Shown here: one piece after another, positions 1 to 5,535 of the stretch
Position numbering within the stretch: position 1 is the first letter of the stretch
Layout of the letters: every line of letters begins with the position of its first letter
IMG/VR virus record: IMGVR_UViG_3300023176_000258
Coordinates: 1 to 22,180 of that record
Reading direction: 5' to 3' (one strand)
From: a virus
DNA: 22,180 bases
Made by a program: the position numbers and the translations under genes
Notes under the pieces: generated by a model
Told to the model about the DNA's origin: nothing
What the model saw: the letters and a program-made list of their open reading frames with translations, nothing else
Databases searched by the model: none

Positions 1-20
1 GCAGAAGTCTGGAGTTGCAT
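1..20 (-). CDS. 5' end of a gene that runs off the window edge
   Basis: Only the start codon and the first residues (MQLQTS) are visible. The start is supported by an AAAGGA ribosome binding site eight bases upstream and a TATAAT -10 box further upstream. Nothing can be said about function. Confidence 0.45.
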
Positions 21-46
21 GGGTGGTGTCCTTTGCTGATGAACTT

Positions 47-77
47 ATTATAGGGCAGAATGGGGTCAGATGACCCC
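47..77 (-). promoter_or_regulatory. Hairpin followed by a -10 box
   Basis: A perfect inverted repeat, GGGGTCA-TC-TGACCCC (62-77), is followed nine bases later on the minus strand by TATAAT (47-52). The hairpin contains the TGA stop codon of the upstream 73-residue gene. No good -35 is visible at 16-18 bases. The layout resembles the hairpin-promoter elements elsewhere in the window and probably separates the upstream gene from the gene starting at 20. There is no T-tract, so terminator activity is uncertain. Confidence 0.45.
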
Positions 78-287
78 TGCCTGTGCCAGTTCTTCTGCTG
101 GCACACGGGCAACGGTGAGGCGTTGCCATCCGCGAACCTCACGGATACCATTGACAACATCGTTCACCAGGCGCTCATGCTGACGCTCCATGCCCTTAGC
201 AGTCTTGCACTTGGGGCGTTGAGCATACAGGATGCTGGTGGTGCCATCGCTGTTGTCGATCTCAATGCGATAGTTGCTCTTGAGCAT
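66..287 (-). CDS. Small phage protein, 73 aa, unknown function
   Basis: Not recognised. The product is basic and soluble, with no membrane segment. It opens with a strand-rich stretch (MLKSNYRIEIDNSDGTTSIL) followed by a helix rich in charged residues. The ATG is preceded by AAGGGAA about nine bases upstream, which supports this start. It stands apart from the small-gene cluster upstream (about 80 bases of non-coding sequence between them). Its stop codon lies inside the hairpin at 62-77. Confidence 0.6.
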   Translation of the reverse strand: MLKSNYRIEIDNSDGTTSILYAQRPKCKTAKGMERQHERLVNDVVNGIREVRGWQRLTVARVPAEELAQAGVI

Positions 288-368
288 TAGGTTGGTTCCC
301 TTGACTACCTTTGTAGTATAGGCTGCAACGGGTGCGCGGTGTGCGACTGTGTGGCGGTTTGTAGAGTG

Positions 369-662
369 TCACAAGAAGAATCTCTCAAGTGGTTTTAGAT
401 TAAGTTGCATTGCAGAATATGGAGTTGTATTCTCTACATCTACTGTATCACCTTGCTTGGTGGCATTGACAGGCGCATAATAGCATTGTTTTTTTGTGTC
501 GTAGAATCCCCAGATACAACGAACTGCATCACCATTATTGTAATCAAAGCGACGACTACATACAGTCCAGATTGCAATAACATTACGTTTAAATTGTATT
601 GACTCGTATCTGTATCCTTCTGGGGCAGAATGTGGAAAATCTTTTGGTAATTCATTGATCAT
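369..662 (-). CDS. Small conserved-type phage protein, 97 aa, unknown function
   Basis: Function not recognised. The chosen start gives MINELPKDFP; the frame is open further upstream but only through a non-ATG region that overlaps the preceding gene completely. With this start the overlap with the upstream 45-residue gene is 11 bases, typical of coupled phage genes. The protein has a hydrophobic-aromatic core (residues about 20-60, several Tyr/Trp/Cys) and a C-terminal segment ending in LKPLERFFL. No signal peptide or transmembrane helix is evident. It is the last gene of the cluster beginning at 2467; about 80 bases without a gene follow it. Confidence 0.65.
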   Translation of the reverse strand: MINELPKDFPHSAPEGYRYESIQFKRNVIAIWTVCSRRFDYNNGDAVRCIWGFYDTKKQCYYAPVNATKQGDTVDVENTTPYSAMQLNLKPLERFFL

Positions 663-789
663 TGCATTTGAACTCACGACCTTCAGATTCAGAGTTATAG
701 AAGTCTTCAGGATACCATGTCCCAAACTTCTCTGGTGGATACCAGAAGTCTTCCCAATCTTCTGGTGTTGCTTCAGTAATGTTGCTCAT
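652..789 (-). CDS. Very small acidic, Trp/Tyr-rich protein, 45 aa
   Basis: MSNITEATPEDWEDFW begins the product, which is rich in Glu, Asp, Trp and Tyr. The start at 789 lies 11 bases after the stop of the upstream gene. The longer frame start at 864 would overlap that upstream gene and add an unrelated Met-rich leader, so it was not used. Function unknown; small acidic proteins of this type are common in T4-like cyanophages. Confidence 0.6.
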   Translation of the reverse strand: MSNITEATPEDWEDFWYPPEKFGTWYPEDFYNSESEGREFKCNDQ

Positions 790-799
790 GATTGCATAA

Positions 800-940
800 T
801 CAGAAGAGTGAGAGTTGTTCAAATTCAAAGTGATCACAGCATGAATCATCATCATGCAAATCAATCATGTCAGTGTCTACATGCTTAGAGAGTTTATCAA
901 AGAGAAAGTTGACGAACTCTTTATCTTCTTGGGAGAACAT
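800..940 (-). CDS. Very small acidic protein, 46 aa
   Basis: Read directly from the sequence: MFSQEDKEFVNFLFDKL at the N-terminus, then an Asp/His/Cys-rich middle (LHDDDSCCDHFEFEQ) and a TGA stop. It overlaps the 3' half of the preceding basic gene in another frame. It is followed by a 10-base gap to the next start. The His/Asp/Cys cluster could bind metal, but this is only a suggestion. Function unknown. Confidence 0.55.
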   Translation of the reverse strand: MFSQEDKEFVNFLFDKLSKHVDTDMIDLHDDDSCCDHFEFEQLSLF

Positions 941-1032
941 TTGCGACGAAGTTTACGACTAGTAGTTTTGTTTTGCTTACCTGCTCGCTCATAGCGAACA
1001 CCAGCAGGAACAGAGCGGTTAGATAGTTTCAT
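877..1032 (-). CDS. Very small basic protein, 51 aa
   Basis: Read directly from the sequence: MKLSNRSVPAGVRYERAG followed by a strongly basic stretch rich in Lys, Arg and Thr. Its ATG overlaps the stop of the upstream gene as TGATG, the arrangement for translational re-initiation. Its last 64 bases overlap the next gene. The basic middle suggests nucleic-acid contact, which is inference. The name-giving family is not recognised. Confidence 0.6.
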   Translation of the reverse strand: MKLSNRSVPAGVRYERAGKQNKTTSRKLRRKCSPKKIKSSSTFSLINSLSM

Positions 1033-1199
1033 CAGAATACGTTAGTCCAGCGAGTGTGGTTTGCTTTGGTGATACGACCTTCTGATAACATGTTATCACA
1101 CACATTACAGAAGACTTGAAACTTTTCCTCTCTTGTGAGAACATGTGGTTGTGCCACAGTAGCAATCACCTTGAGCATTTGTGCTTTGGTAGTAATCAT
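1032..1199 (-). CDS. Small phage protein, 55 aa, unknown function
   Basis: Read directly from the sequence: MITTKAQMLKVIATVAQ, a probable helical protein with two Cys (in VFCNVCDN) and a C-terminal RWTNVF. The ATG overlaps the TGA of the upstream gene (ATGA) and the stop overlaps the next ATG (TGATG), so it sits inside a chain of coupled cistrons. Function unknown. Confidence 0.62.
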   Translation of the reverse strand: MITTKAQMLKVIATVAQPHVLTREEKFQVFCNVCDNMLSEGRITKANHTRWTNVF

Positions 1200-1411
1200 C
1201 TCTGTTCTGTGGATACAGTAATAGTAGCAGCACCGTCGCCCTGCTGTGCAGGAAGGTGTGCCACTTGTTGAAGTGACTGTTCAAGACGGTTGTAGAGGGC
1301 GGAATCATCAATGTTATTCTGATAGGCATGATCTTTAGTAAATCCAAGTGGACAACCCATCATCAAATCCATGATAAATTTAACCTCACTCGTTGATAGT
1401 TCAATCTTCAT
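1196..1411 (-). CDS. Small phage protein, 71 aa, unknown function
   Basis: The preferred start gives MKIELSTSEVKFIMDLMMG; a TTG four codons upstream (1423) is the only alternative and is less likely. The protein looks helical, with a Gln/Ala-rich tail (QQVAHLPAQQGDGAAT). It overlaps the upstream gene by 11 bases and the downstream one by the ATGA overlap. No family recognised. Confidence 0.6.
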   Translation of the reverse strand: MKIELSTSEVKFIMDLMMGCPLGFTKDHAYQNNIDDSALYNRLEQSLQQVAHLPAQQGDGAATITVSTEQR

Positions 1412-1589
1412 CGACCCGCTCAAACTCCATTATATTTGATGCTTCTACCAGATGTTTATTTGCAACCAAGTACATGTGCTGACCAGTTGCAACAACCTCA
1501 CCCATATACTTTAGTTCTGTTTCAGGTATGTTATGCTCACGCAATGCTGCCTGAAGCTTGTAATGAATCAACTCAGATTTGCTTACCAT
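1401..1589 (-). CDS. Small phage protein, 62 aa, unknown function
   Basis: MVSKSELIHYKLQAALREHN starts the product, which reads as a helix followed by beta strands (YMGEVVATGQHMYLVANKHLVEA). Its ATG lies within the end of the upstream nucleotidyltransferase-like gene (7-base overlap), so it is probably translated by coupling. Function unknown. Confidence 0.62.
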   Translation of the reverse strand: MVSKSELIHYKLQAALREHNIPETELKYMGEVVATGQHMYLVANKHLVEASNIMEFERVDED

Positions 1590-2467
1590 GTCTTAGGAAG
1601 AGTAAAATTTGCATGTGCGAAGGTAGGACGATCAACCAACTTAACCATCATACCACAATCACCAGAGATGACAAATCCCTCTTGATTGATTTGTTCCTCA
1701 CCAATGTATGCTTTGGGGCAGTTGTAGAGAATGAAATTGTCCATCACATCCTGCTTCATCTCAATGACCATCTGATACAGATTAGTCAGATAGATGCAAC
1801 CAAAGATGTCAAACAGCAGGTCATCAGTAAGATCAAGACCGTCACGAATACATGCATTGATCTTCTTGATAGCATCTGCTGCCTCAGCATCAGTCATAAA
1901 CTGAACATTGTCAGTATTGATAACTGGAGCATCACCACCACCAGAAACCCAGTCAACCGTAGGTTGCACAAATACAACGTCTTCGGTATCTTCAAAGATC
2001 TCCATGTCTGCCTCTTGAATGACATAGGCATCTTTCATCTCATCATCAGTTGCATACATCGTATGAGGTGCAATCACAATCTTGAGATGATTGATCACTT
2101 GGTCAAACTTGTAAGTGATCGTATTGGGGCGAAAAGTATCAGTGCCGCCAAACCCAATAAAGTCACCTTGAATGATACCAGGGTGCTCAGGAAGCAAATC
2201 AAAGCAAGCATGGAGAATATCCGCAACTTTACCCTGGTGATTCGCATCAATTTCTTCATGGGAATGATTGATCTTGATCCGTTTTTTGTTGAAGACCGAT
2301 TTCGTACCAACGAACTTAGTGCCAGTAGCAGGATCGTTGCCCCAGACAATAGCAGGACTTCCATCAATTTTTACCGATGCAGAATTGAAGTTGTAGAGAC
2401 AATCAATGGCACGAAGATCACCAGTCAGGATGGTGTCTTCGGGGTGTTGGAGGTGAGTGTTTTTCAT
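1583..2467 (-). CDS. Nucleotidyltransferase-like protein (RNA/DNA ligase superfamily motifs), 294 aa
   Basis: With the start at 2467 (MKNTHLQHPEDTILTGDL) the protein carries SVKIDGSP at residues 31-38. This matches motif I (KxDG) of covalent nucleotidyltransferases such as ATP-dependent ligases and capping enzymes, with Lys33 as the candidate AMP acceptor. QGDFIGFG (100-107) resembles motif III of RNA ligases (GExxG), with Asp in place of Glu. QEGFVI (262-267) fits motif IV (EGxVh). MVKLVD (274-279) is a possible motif V, with one lysine where ligases usually have two. These elements have the expected order and a plausible spacing. No C-terminal OB-fold or other ligase domain is obvious. It may join or adenylylate RNA or protein; the substrate is unknown. 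The upstream start at 2521 would put a terminator hairpin in the coding region, so it was not used. Confidence 0.6.
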   Translation of the reverse strand: MKNTHLQHPEDTILTGDLRAIDCLYNFNSASVKIDGSPAIVWGNDPATGTKFVGTKSVFNKKRIKINHSHEEIDANHQGKVADILHACFDLLPEHPGIIQGDFIGFGGTDTFRPNTITYKFDQVINHLKIVIAPHTMYATDDEMKDAYVIQEADMEIFEDTEDVVFVQPTVDWVSGGGDAPVINTDNVQFMTDAEAADAIKKINACIRDGLDLTDDLLFDIFGCIYLTNLYQMVIEMKQDVMDNFILYNCPKAYIGEEQINQEGFVISGDCGMMVKLVDRPTFAHANFTLPKTW

Positions 2468-2473
2468 ACTGTT

Positions 2474-2508
2474 AGTATGGCACAAAAAAAGGGGTCTGTC
2501 AAGACCCC
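2474..2508 (-). terminator. Terminator with a promoter-like -35 in its loop
   Basis: On the minus strand the stem GGGGTC/GACCCC encloses a TTGACA loop and is followed by seven T residues, a clear intrinsic terminator for the 52-residue gene upstream. The loop TTGACA (2497-2502) is also followed, 17 bases on, by CATACT (2474-2479), a 4/6 match to a -10. If that promoter fires, transcription would start close to the ATG at 2467, giving a near-leaderless mRNA. No ribosome binding site is visible for that gene. Confidence 0.8.
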
Positions 2509-2517
2509 TGTGACAGT

Positions 2518-2676
2518 TCACTTACTGTCCATTTGTTTTAACTTTTGAACTAAAAGATCTGCTAATGCTTCCATTCTATCTGGATGTATAGCACGAATAC
2601 CAACATCATTCAAAGCAATTTGCATACTCTCTTGTTCTTGGGAAGACAGTTTCTTACCATTAGTCGGAAGAGTCAT
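2518..2676 (-). CDS. Small phage protein, 52 aa, unknown function
   Basis: Read directly from the sequence: MTLPTNGKKLSSQEQESMQI, then an amphipathic helix (DRMEALADLLVQKLKQM). Likely all-helical and possibly oligomeric. It is a single-gene unit: a -10 box lies just upstream and the terminator at 2484-2508 just downstream. The end of the gene (GACAGT) also forms an inverted repeat with ACTGTC beyond the stop (2512-2529). Confidence 0.65.
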   Translation of the reverse strand: MTLPTNGKKLSSQEQESMQIALNDVGIRAIHPDRMEALADLLVQKLKQMDSK

Positions 2677-2697
2677 GAGATTTGCATTACTGATCTA

Positions 2698-2706
2698 ATT
2701 ATAACA
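2698..2706 (-). promoter_or_regulatory. Extended -10 promoter
   Basis: TGTTATAAT on the minus strand fits the extended -10 consensus (TGNTATAAT). No good -35 is present at 16-18 bases, which extended -10 promoters tolerate. It would drive the 52-residue gene starting at 2676. A small palindrome, GTGAAA-T-TTTCAC (2724-2736), lies upstream and could be a weak terminator of the 97-residue gene or an operator. Confidence 0.55.
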
Positions 2707-2738
2707 GTGATCCCAAACAAACTGTGAAATTTTCACAT

Positions 2739-3032
2739 TTACTTCCGATTGTCTTCATCTGTCGTTACACCAACAGTGGTGAGTCGCATCTTTTGAATGT
2801 CTTGATACTTTAGTTCACGCACAGTTTTATTCCATGCACGTTGGAACTTCTCATCCCAAAGATTTAGATAGTGATCGAGTTGTGTCACGCTTGCCTCCAC
2901 AAGTTTACGACTGGTCTCTTCATCTTCATAATCAAGTGATGCTTGAAGTGTTGCACGAATCTGGGAAACATGAGATTGTACTTCCTCAAGATCATTCATC
3001 ACTTCCCATACTTTATCATAATTGAGAGTCAT
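2739..3032 (-). CDS. Coiled-coil-like small protein, 97 aa
   Basis: The chosen ATG overlaps the upstream TGA (ATGA) and has AAAAGGA about nine bases upstream; an in-frame TTG three codons earlier sits directly on that site and is unlikely. The protein starts MTLNYDKVWEVMNDLEEV and is almost entirely predicted helix, with heptad-like Leu/Val spacing to about residue 80. The tail is polar (TVGVTTDEDNRK). Function not recognised; a structural or adaptor role is possible. Confidence 0.65.
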   Translation of the reverse strand: MTLNYDKVWEVMNDLEEVQSHVSQIRATLQASLDYEDEETSRKLVEASVTQLDHYLNLWDEKFQRAWNKTVRELKYQDIQKMRLTTVGVTTDEDNRK

Positions 3033-3217
3033 AATTTCCAATCCTTTTCTGTAGCATGTTCGATTGCTGTAGTCAGTATAGCCTGAACTTGTTCATTTGT
3101 CAAGTCATTCAACCATGACCAACGTGGATCATTTGGATCCCAATCCAGTTCAACTTTACCATCTTCGGTGATGTTAACTTTCAAGGAATCTTTAGATGTT
3201 ACTGGTCCTTCTTCCAT
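3029..3217 (-). CDS. Small phage protein, 62 aa, DPNDPRWSW motif
   Basis: The product contains DWDPNDPRWSWLNDLTNEQV (residues 25-44), a distinctive motif I associate with small hypothetical proteins of T4-like cyanophages; this is recall, not a search. The N-terminal half is strand-like and the C-terminal half is a helix ending in EKDWKL. It is coupled to the next gene by an ATGA overlap and overlaps the preceding gene by 19 bases. Confidence 0.65.
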   Translation of the reverse strand: MEEGPVTSKDSLKVNITEDGKVELDWDPNDPRWSWLNDLTNEQVQAILTTAIEHATEKDWKL

Positions 3218-3375
3218 TGTTTCCTCACTGCTTTTAGTTCCTTTAGTTCCATTTTGATATTTTGATATGCTACCTCAGCACTAATCTTTCGTGCCATTTC
3301 CATAGCAGTAATCATCTCAACTCTTGTGCCAAAGTGTTTCAATGCTTCTTCAAAACTATCCAATGATTCGTACAT
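3199..3375 (-). CDS. Small helical protein, 58 aa
   Basis: Read directly from the sequence: MYESLDSFEEALKHFG, then a long helix with a basic C-terminus (MELKELKAVRKQWKKDQ). It starts three bases after the stop of the upstream 175-residue gene. Function unknown; the charged helix could bind protein or nucleic acid. Confidence 0.6.
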   Translation of the reverse strand: MYESLDSFEEALKHFGTRVEMITAMEMARKISAEVAYQNIKMELKELKAVRKQWKKDQ

Positions 3376-3378
3376 AAT

Positions 3379-3906
3379 TCACACCCAATCTGGTTTACGG
3401 TCTGGTTTTCTTAGGTAATTATCTTTTACCCATGGTTTACTAGCAACATACATTTTATATGCAGTATATGTATCTATACTGGTGTCAAATTTGTACCCAT
3501 CAGGCATTGCCCGTGCAAAGTTATCTGCCATTTTATAGCATGTGATTGATCTCTTTGACTTACGATGAAATATTTTCTTTGCTTCCCAAAGTGTATGGAT
3601 ACAAGAATGATGCTTCTCATATCTATACAAATACTCATGACATAAACCTAAACCATGCTGAATTAACCAAGCAGTGTTGTGATGATTTTGTGCTGCCCAG
3701 ATTGTGCATGGGTGATTACGAAAAGCACCTTTGGCAGTTGCATAATAACCACCATCTTTCTTGGGCAGTGGACCCCAATCATAATACCATTTGCTGTAGA
3801 TGATAGACAGCATCTGACAGCACTCTAACGGCATCTTTACGATGTGCTTGTCTGGAAGAACTTTAGCACACACATATGGATCAGGATCTACTGCAAAGAT
3901 GTTCAT
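3379..3906 (-). CDS. Conserved-type phage protein with DKHIVKM motif, 175 aa
   Basis: The protein starts MNIFAVDPDPYVCAKVLPDK and has a DKHIVKM motif at residues 19-25, then RNHPCTIWAAQ and a His-rich HGLGLCHEYLYRYEKHH segment. The combination of an N-terminal DPDP, DKHxVKM and a following HPCxxWA is one I recall from T4-like marine phage proteins of unknown biochemical role. The conserved Asp/Lys/His/Cys residues suggest an enzyme, but no reaction can be assigned. The ATG overlaps the upstream stop (ATGA). The basic tail (RKPDRKPDW) could contact DNA or RNA. Confidence 0.68.
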   Translation of the reverse strand: MNIFAVDPDPYVCAKVLPDKHIVKMPLECCQMLSIIYSKWYYDWGPLPKKDGGYYATAKGAFRNHPCTIWAAQNHHNTAWLIQHGLGLCHEYLYRYEKHHSCIHTLWEAKKIFHRKSKRSITCYKMADNFARAMPDGYKFDTSIDTYTAYKMYVASKPWVKDNYLRKPDRKPDWV

Positions 3907-4199
3907 AGTTTTCCACCGACAAATCCGTCGTTTACCACCTTAGTATAGTCGTCAAGCGTACCATCTTGCAAGCATTGTAAATGCCATCGTGATATTCTGA
4001 TGACAGACTCCTCAGTAGCACCAGTGATAAAATGAGCACCAAGGATAGGTTCTTTCAAAACACTGGTATAAAGACCAAAGCGAGTTTTTATAACATAAAA
4101 TGCATCATCGATCCATTCTACATCTTCAGGGATATTCTTCTCAATGGTGGGGTTATCACCAAGAGAATCATGAATTGTCGCTCTCTTCTTTTCTGTCAT
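3903..4199 (-). CDS. Phage protein, 98 aa, unknown function
   Basis: MTEKKRATIHDSLGDNPTIE begins the product, which continues as mixed alpha/beta (FYVIKTRFGLYTSVLKEPIL, then a helix ESVIRISRWHLQCLQ). The frame is open to 4241, but that start would give an extra Lys-rich leader and a larger overlap with the upstream gene, so 4199 is preferred. Overlaps the upstream gene by 32 bases. Not recognised. Confidence 0.6.
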   Translation of the reverse strand: MTEKKRATIHDSLGDNPTIEKNIPEDVEWIDDAFYVIKTRFGLYTSVLKEPILGAHFITGATEESVIRISRWHLQCLQDGTLDDYTKVVNDGFVGGKL

Positions 4200-4389
4200 C
4201 TTTGTTAAATCCAAATGGTCCTTCTTTTTCTTGGAGTGCAAGTTTGAGTGCTACACTTCCGACTGCTTCCATTACTTTCAGAATGTCTTCTGGTTTAGCA
4301 TCGGGTCCAAGTGTGGTGGCAACATAGTTATACTTTGGCCAAAATGTTTCACCAGCTTTGATGTAATCATCAAGTGTTAGTAATTTCAT
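4168..4389 (-). CDS. Small phage protein, 73 aa, unknown function
   Basis: MKLLTLDDYIKAGETFWPKY starts the product; a helical middle (AKPEDILKVMEAVGSVALKLAL) is followed by a polar acidic tail. Coupled to the upstream membrane protein gene by an ATGA overlap. No family recognised. Confidence 0.62.
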   Translation of the reverse strand: MKLLTLDDYIKAGETFWPKYNYVATTLGPDAKPEDILKVMEAVGSVALKLALQEKEGPFGFNKDDRKEESDNS

Positions 4390-4541
4390 TTGTCCTCTTC
4401 AAGTTTGACACGATAGATTGTGCGTCTTGCAAATCTTTGATCAATTTTTAGTTTGCCAACATACAATGCAACAATCCAAAGGGTGAATAGAAAACCATCA
4501 AACCACCCCATTGTGTTCCATGCTTCTACTGCAGCGTCCAC
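4386..4541 (-). CDS. Small probable membrane protein with GTG start, 51 aa
   Basis: Read directly from the sequence. The GTG overlaps the upstream stop as TAGTG, a re-initiation arrangement, and the frame closes with ATGA at the next gene. A later ATG at 4511 would give a 41-residue form. The product has one hydrophobic segment (FLFTLWIVALYV) followed by a basic stretch (KLKIDQRFARRTIYRVK), consistent with a single membrane helix with its positive C-terminal side in the cytoplasm. Function unknown. Confidence 0.55.
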   Translation of the reverse strand: MDAAVEAWNTMGWFDGFLFTLWIVALYVGKLKIDQRFARRTIYRVKLEEDK

Positions 4542-4696
4542 TATTTACCTACCCCATAATCACCACCGTCCTCGGCGTTTTTTGCCTCCAGGTCGCGAAT
4601 GGTCTGGTGCAGGCGTTCAACCGCCTTCTGTACCTCAGCGGTCTCATCCCACTCCCAAGTGTTACCCTTGGTGTCAACAAATTGTCGCTTAGTCAT
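4541..4696 (-). CDS. Small phage protein, 51 aa
   Basis: Read directly from the sequence: MTKRQFVDTKGNTWEWDET, then a helix (AEVQKAVERLHQTIRDLEAK) and a Gly-rich tail. It has one of the best ribosome binding sites in the window (AAGGAG, eight bases before the ATG). The helix suggests a dimeric coiled coil. Local base composition is more GC-rich than in neighbouring genes. Function unknown. Confidence 0.65.
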   Translation of the reverse strand: MTKRQFVDTKGNTWEWDETAEVQKAVERLHQTIRDLEAKNAEDGGDYGVGK

Positions 4697-4711
4697 AAGT
4701 TTTTCTCCTTT

Positions 4712-4960
4712 TTACAGGTCTAATAGATCATCAATGTCGATAAAGCAGACGCTATTGAACATTCCTTCAATTCCCTGCAATTTCAGTTTCGTGTGCTGGC
4801 GATGGACCTCCACCGCCTCCACGATGTAGCATTTTCCTTTGTTTAACATGTATGGATCATCATTGGATCCCCAGTTGATCTGTTCCTTGGAACATCCCAG
4901 AAACTCAACAACGTCACCTACATGAATCTCTCCAAATTTTTGATACTCTGGAATCATCAT
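4712..4960 (-). CDS. Small beta-rich phage protein, 82 aa
   Basis: The central part (IHVGDVVEFLGCSKEQINWG, then YIVEAVEVHRQHTKLKLQGI) reads as a small SH3- or KOW-like beta barrel by pattern; this is an inference and no function follows from it. It is coupled to the upstream 125-residue gene by an ATGA overlap. There are two Met codons at the start; the first is used. Confidence 0.63.
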   Translation of the reverse strand: MMIPEYQKFGEIHVGDVVEFLGCSKEQINWGSNDDPYMLNKGKCYIVEAVEVHRQHTKLKLQGIEGMFNSVCFIDIDDLLDL

Positions 4961-5334
4961 TTGATTCTGTCGTGCTCAAGTATTCTACCATACTTGAAGT
5001 GTATTCGCAATTCAGGCCAATCCTTATGGTCACCAACCCACATAGCAGGATAGACTGTGATGTACTTGGTAATCATCTCAGCGACAACTCTACCCTTGTG
5101 ACCATTAGAAACAGGACGATAAATCATCCATTTATGTTGCCTATCTTCCTCTGGAACTTCCTCAAAGTCATGTGTCCCATCATATGAAACACGAAATAAC
5201 TGACCATGTGGATTTAACCAATAAAATGACATTGTACCACCAATGCCATCTTCTATGTCTTTAGTCTGACATACCGAGTTTGTGAATACTGAACCCAAAT
5301 CATATGATGACTTGAAATAATCGAACATTCCCAT
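4957..5334 (-). CDS. Conserved-type phage protein, 125 aa, unknown function
   Basis: MGMFDYFKSSYDLGSVFTNS starts the product. The combination of an N-terminal GMFDYFKSSYDLG and a following CQTKDIEDGIGGTM is one I recall from T4-like cyanophage genomes, where it is annotated as hypothetical. The rest is Trp/Tyr-rich and strand-like. There is no signal peptide or membrane segment. It starts five bases after the upstream stop; GGAG lies about 11 bases before the ATG. Confidence 0.68.
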   Translation of the reverse strand: MGMFDYFKSSYDLGSVFTNSVCQTKDIEDGIGGTMSFYWLNPHGQLFRVSYDGTHDFEEVPEEDRQHKWMIYRPVSNGHKGRVVAEMITKYITVYPAMWVGDHKDWPELRIHFKYGRILEHDRIK

Positions 5335-5339
5335 TTGTT

Positions 5340-5534
5340 CTACTCCAGTTGCTCTAGGTACTCTTTTTCATTTTGGTAAGGATGCTTCTTTCCTGTCTTT
5401 AATTCCCATGCCTCTATAAGTTCTGGGATCAACCATTGATCCACTCGATAACAATACTTCCAGTTGACTGGTTGAATACAATTCATCACAACAACTTGAA
5501 AGAAGGCTACCAAGTGGATCCAAACTGTCAACAT
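5340..5534 (-). CDS. Small protein with hydrophobic N-terminus, 64 aa
   Basis: The first 16 residues (MLTVWIHLVAFFQVVV) are hydrophobic and could be a membrane anchor. An internal ATG at 5486 would remove them and leave a 48-residue soluble protein starting MNCIQPVNWKYC. The first start lies one base after the helicase stop, which favours translational coupling; neither start has a strong ribosome binding site. The C-terminal part (AWELKTGKKHPYQNEKEY) is polar. Function unknown. Confidence 0.55.
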   Translation of the reverse strand: MLTVWIHLVAFFQVVVMNCIQPVNWKYCYRVDQWLIPELIEAWELKTGKKHPYQNEKEYLEQLE

Positions 5535-5535
5535 A

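Noticed and set aside
290-368. A TATACT box and GT-rich sequence upstream of the 73-residue gene
   Set aside because: No -35 partner or hairpin was found, so it was not called a promoter.
1436-2548. A 370-codon open frame on the plus strand
   Set aside because: It is antisense to the nucleotidyltransferase-like gene and its product is low in recognisable motifs, while the minus-strand product has clear ones. All neighbours are on the minus strand.
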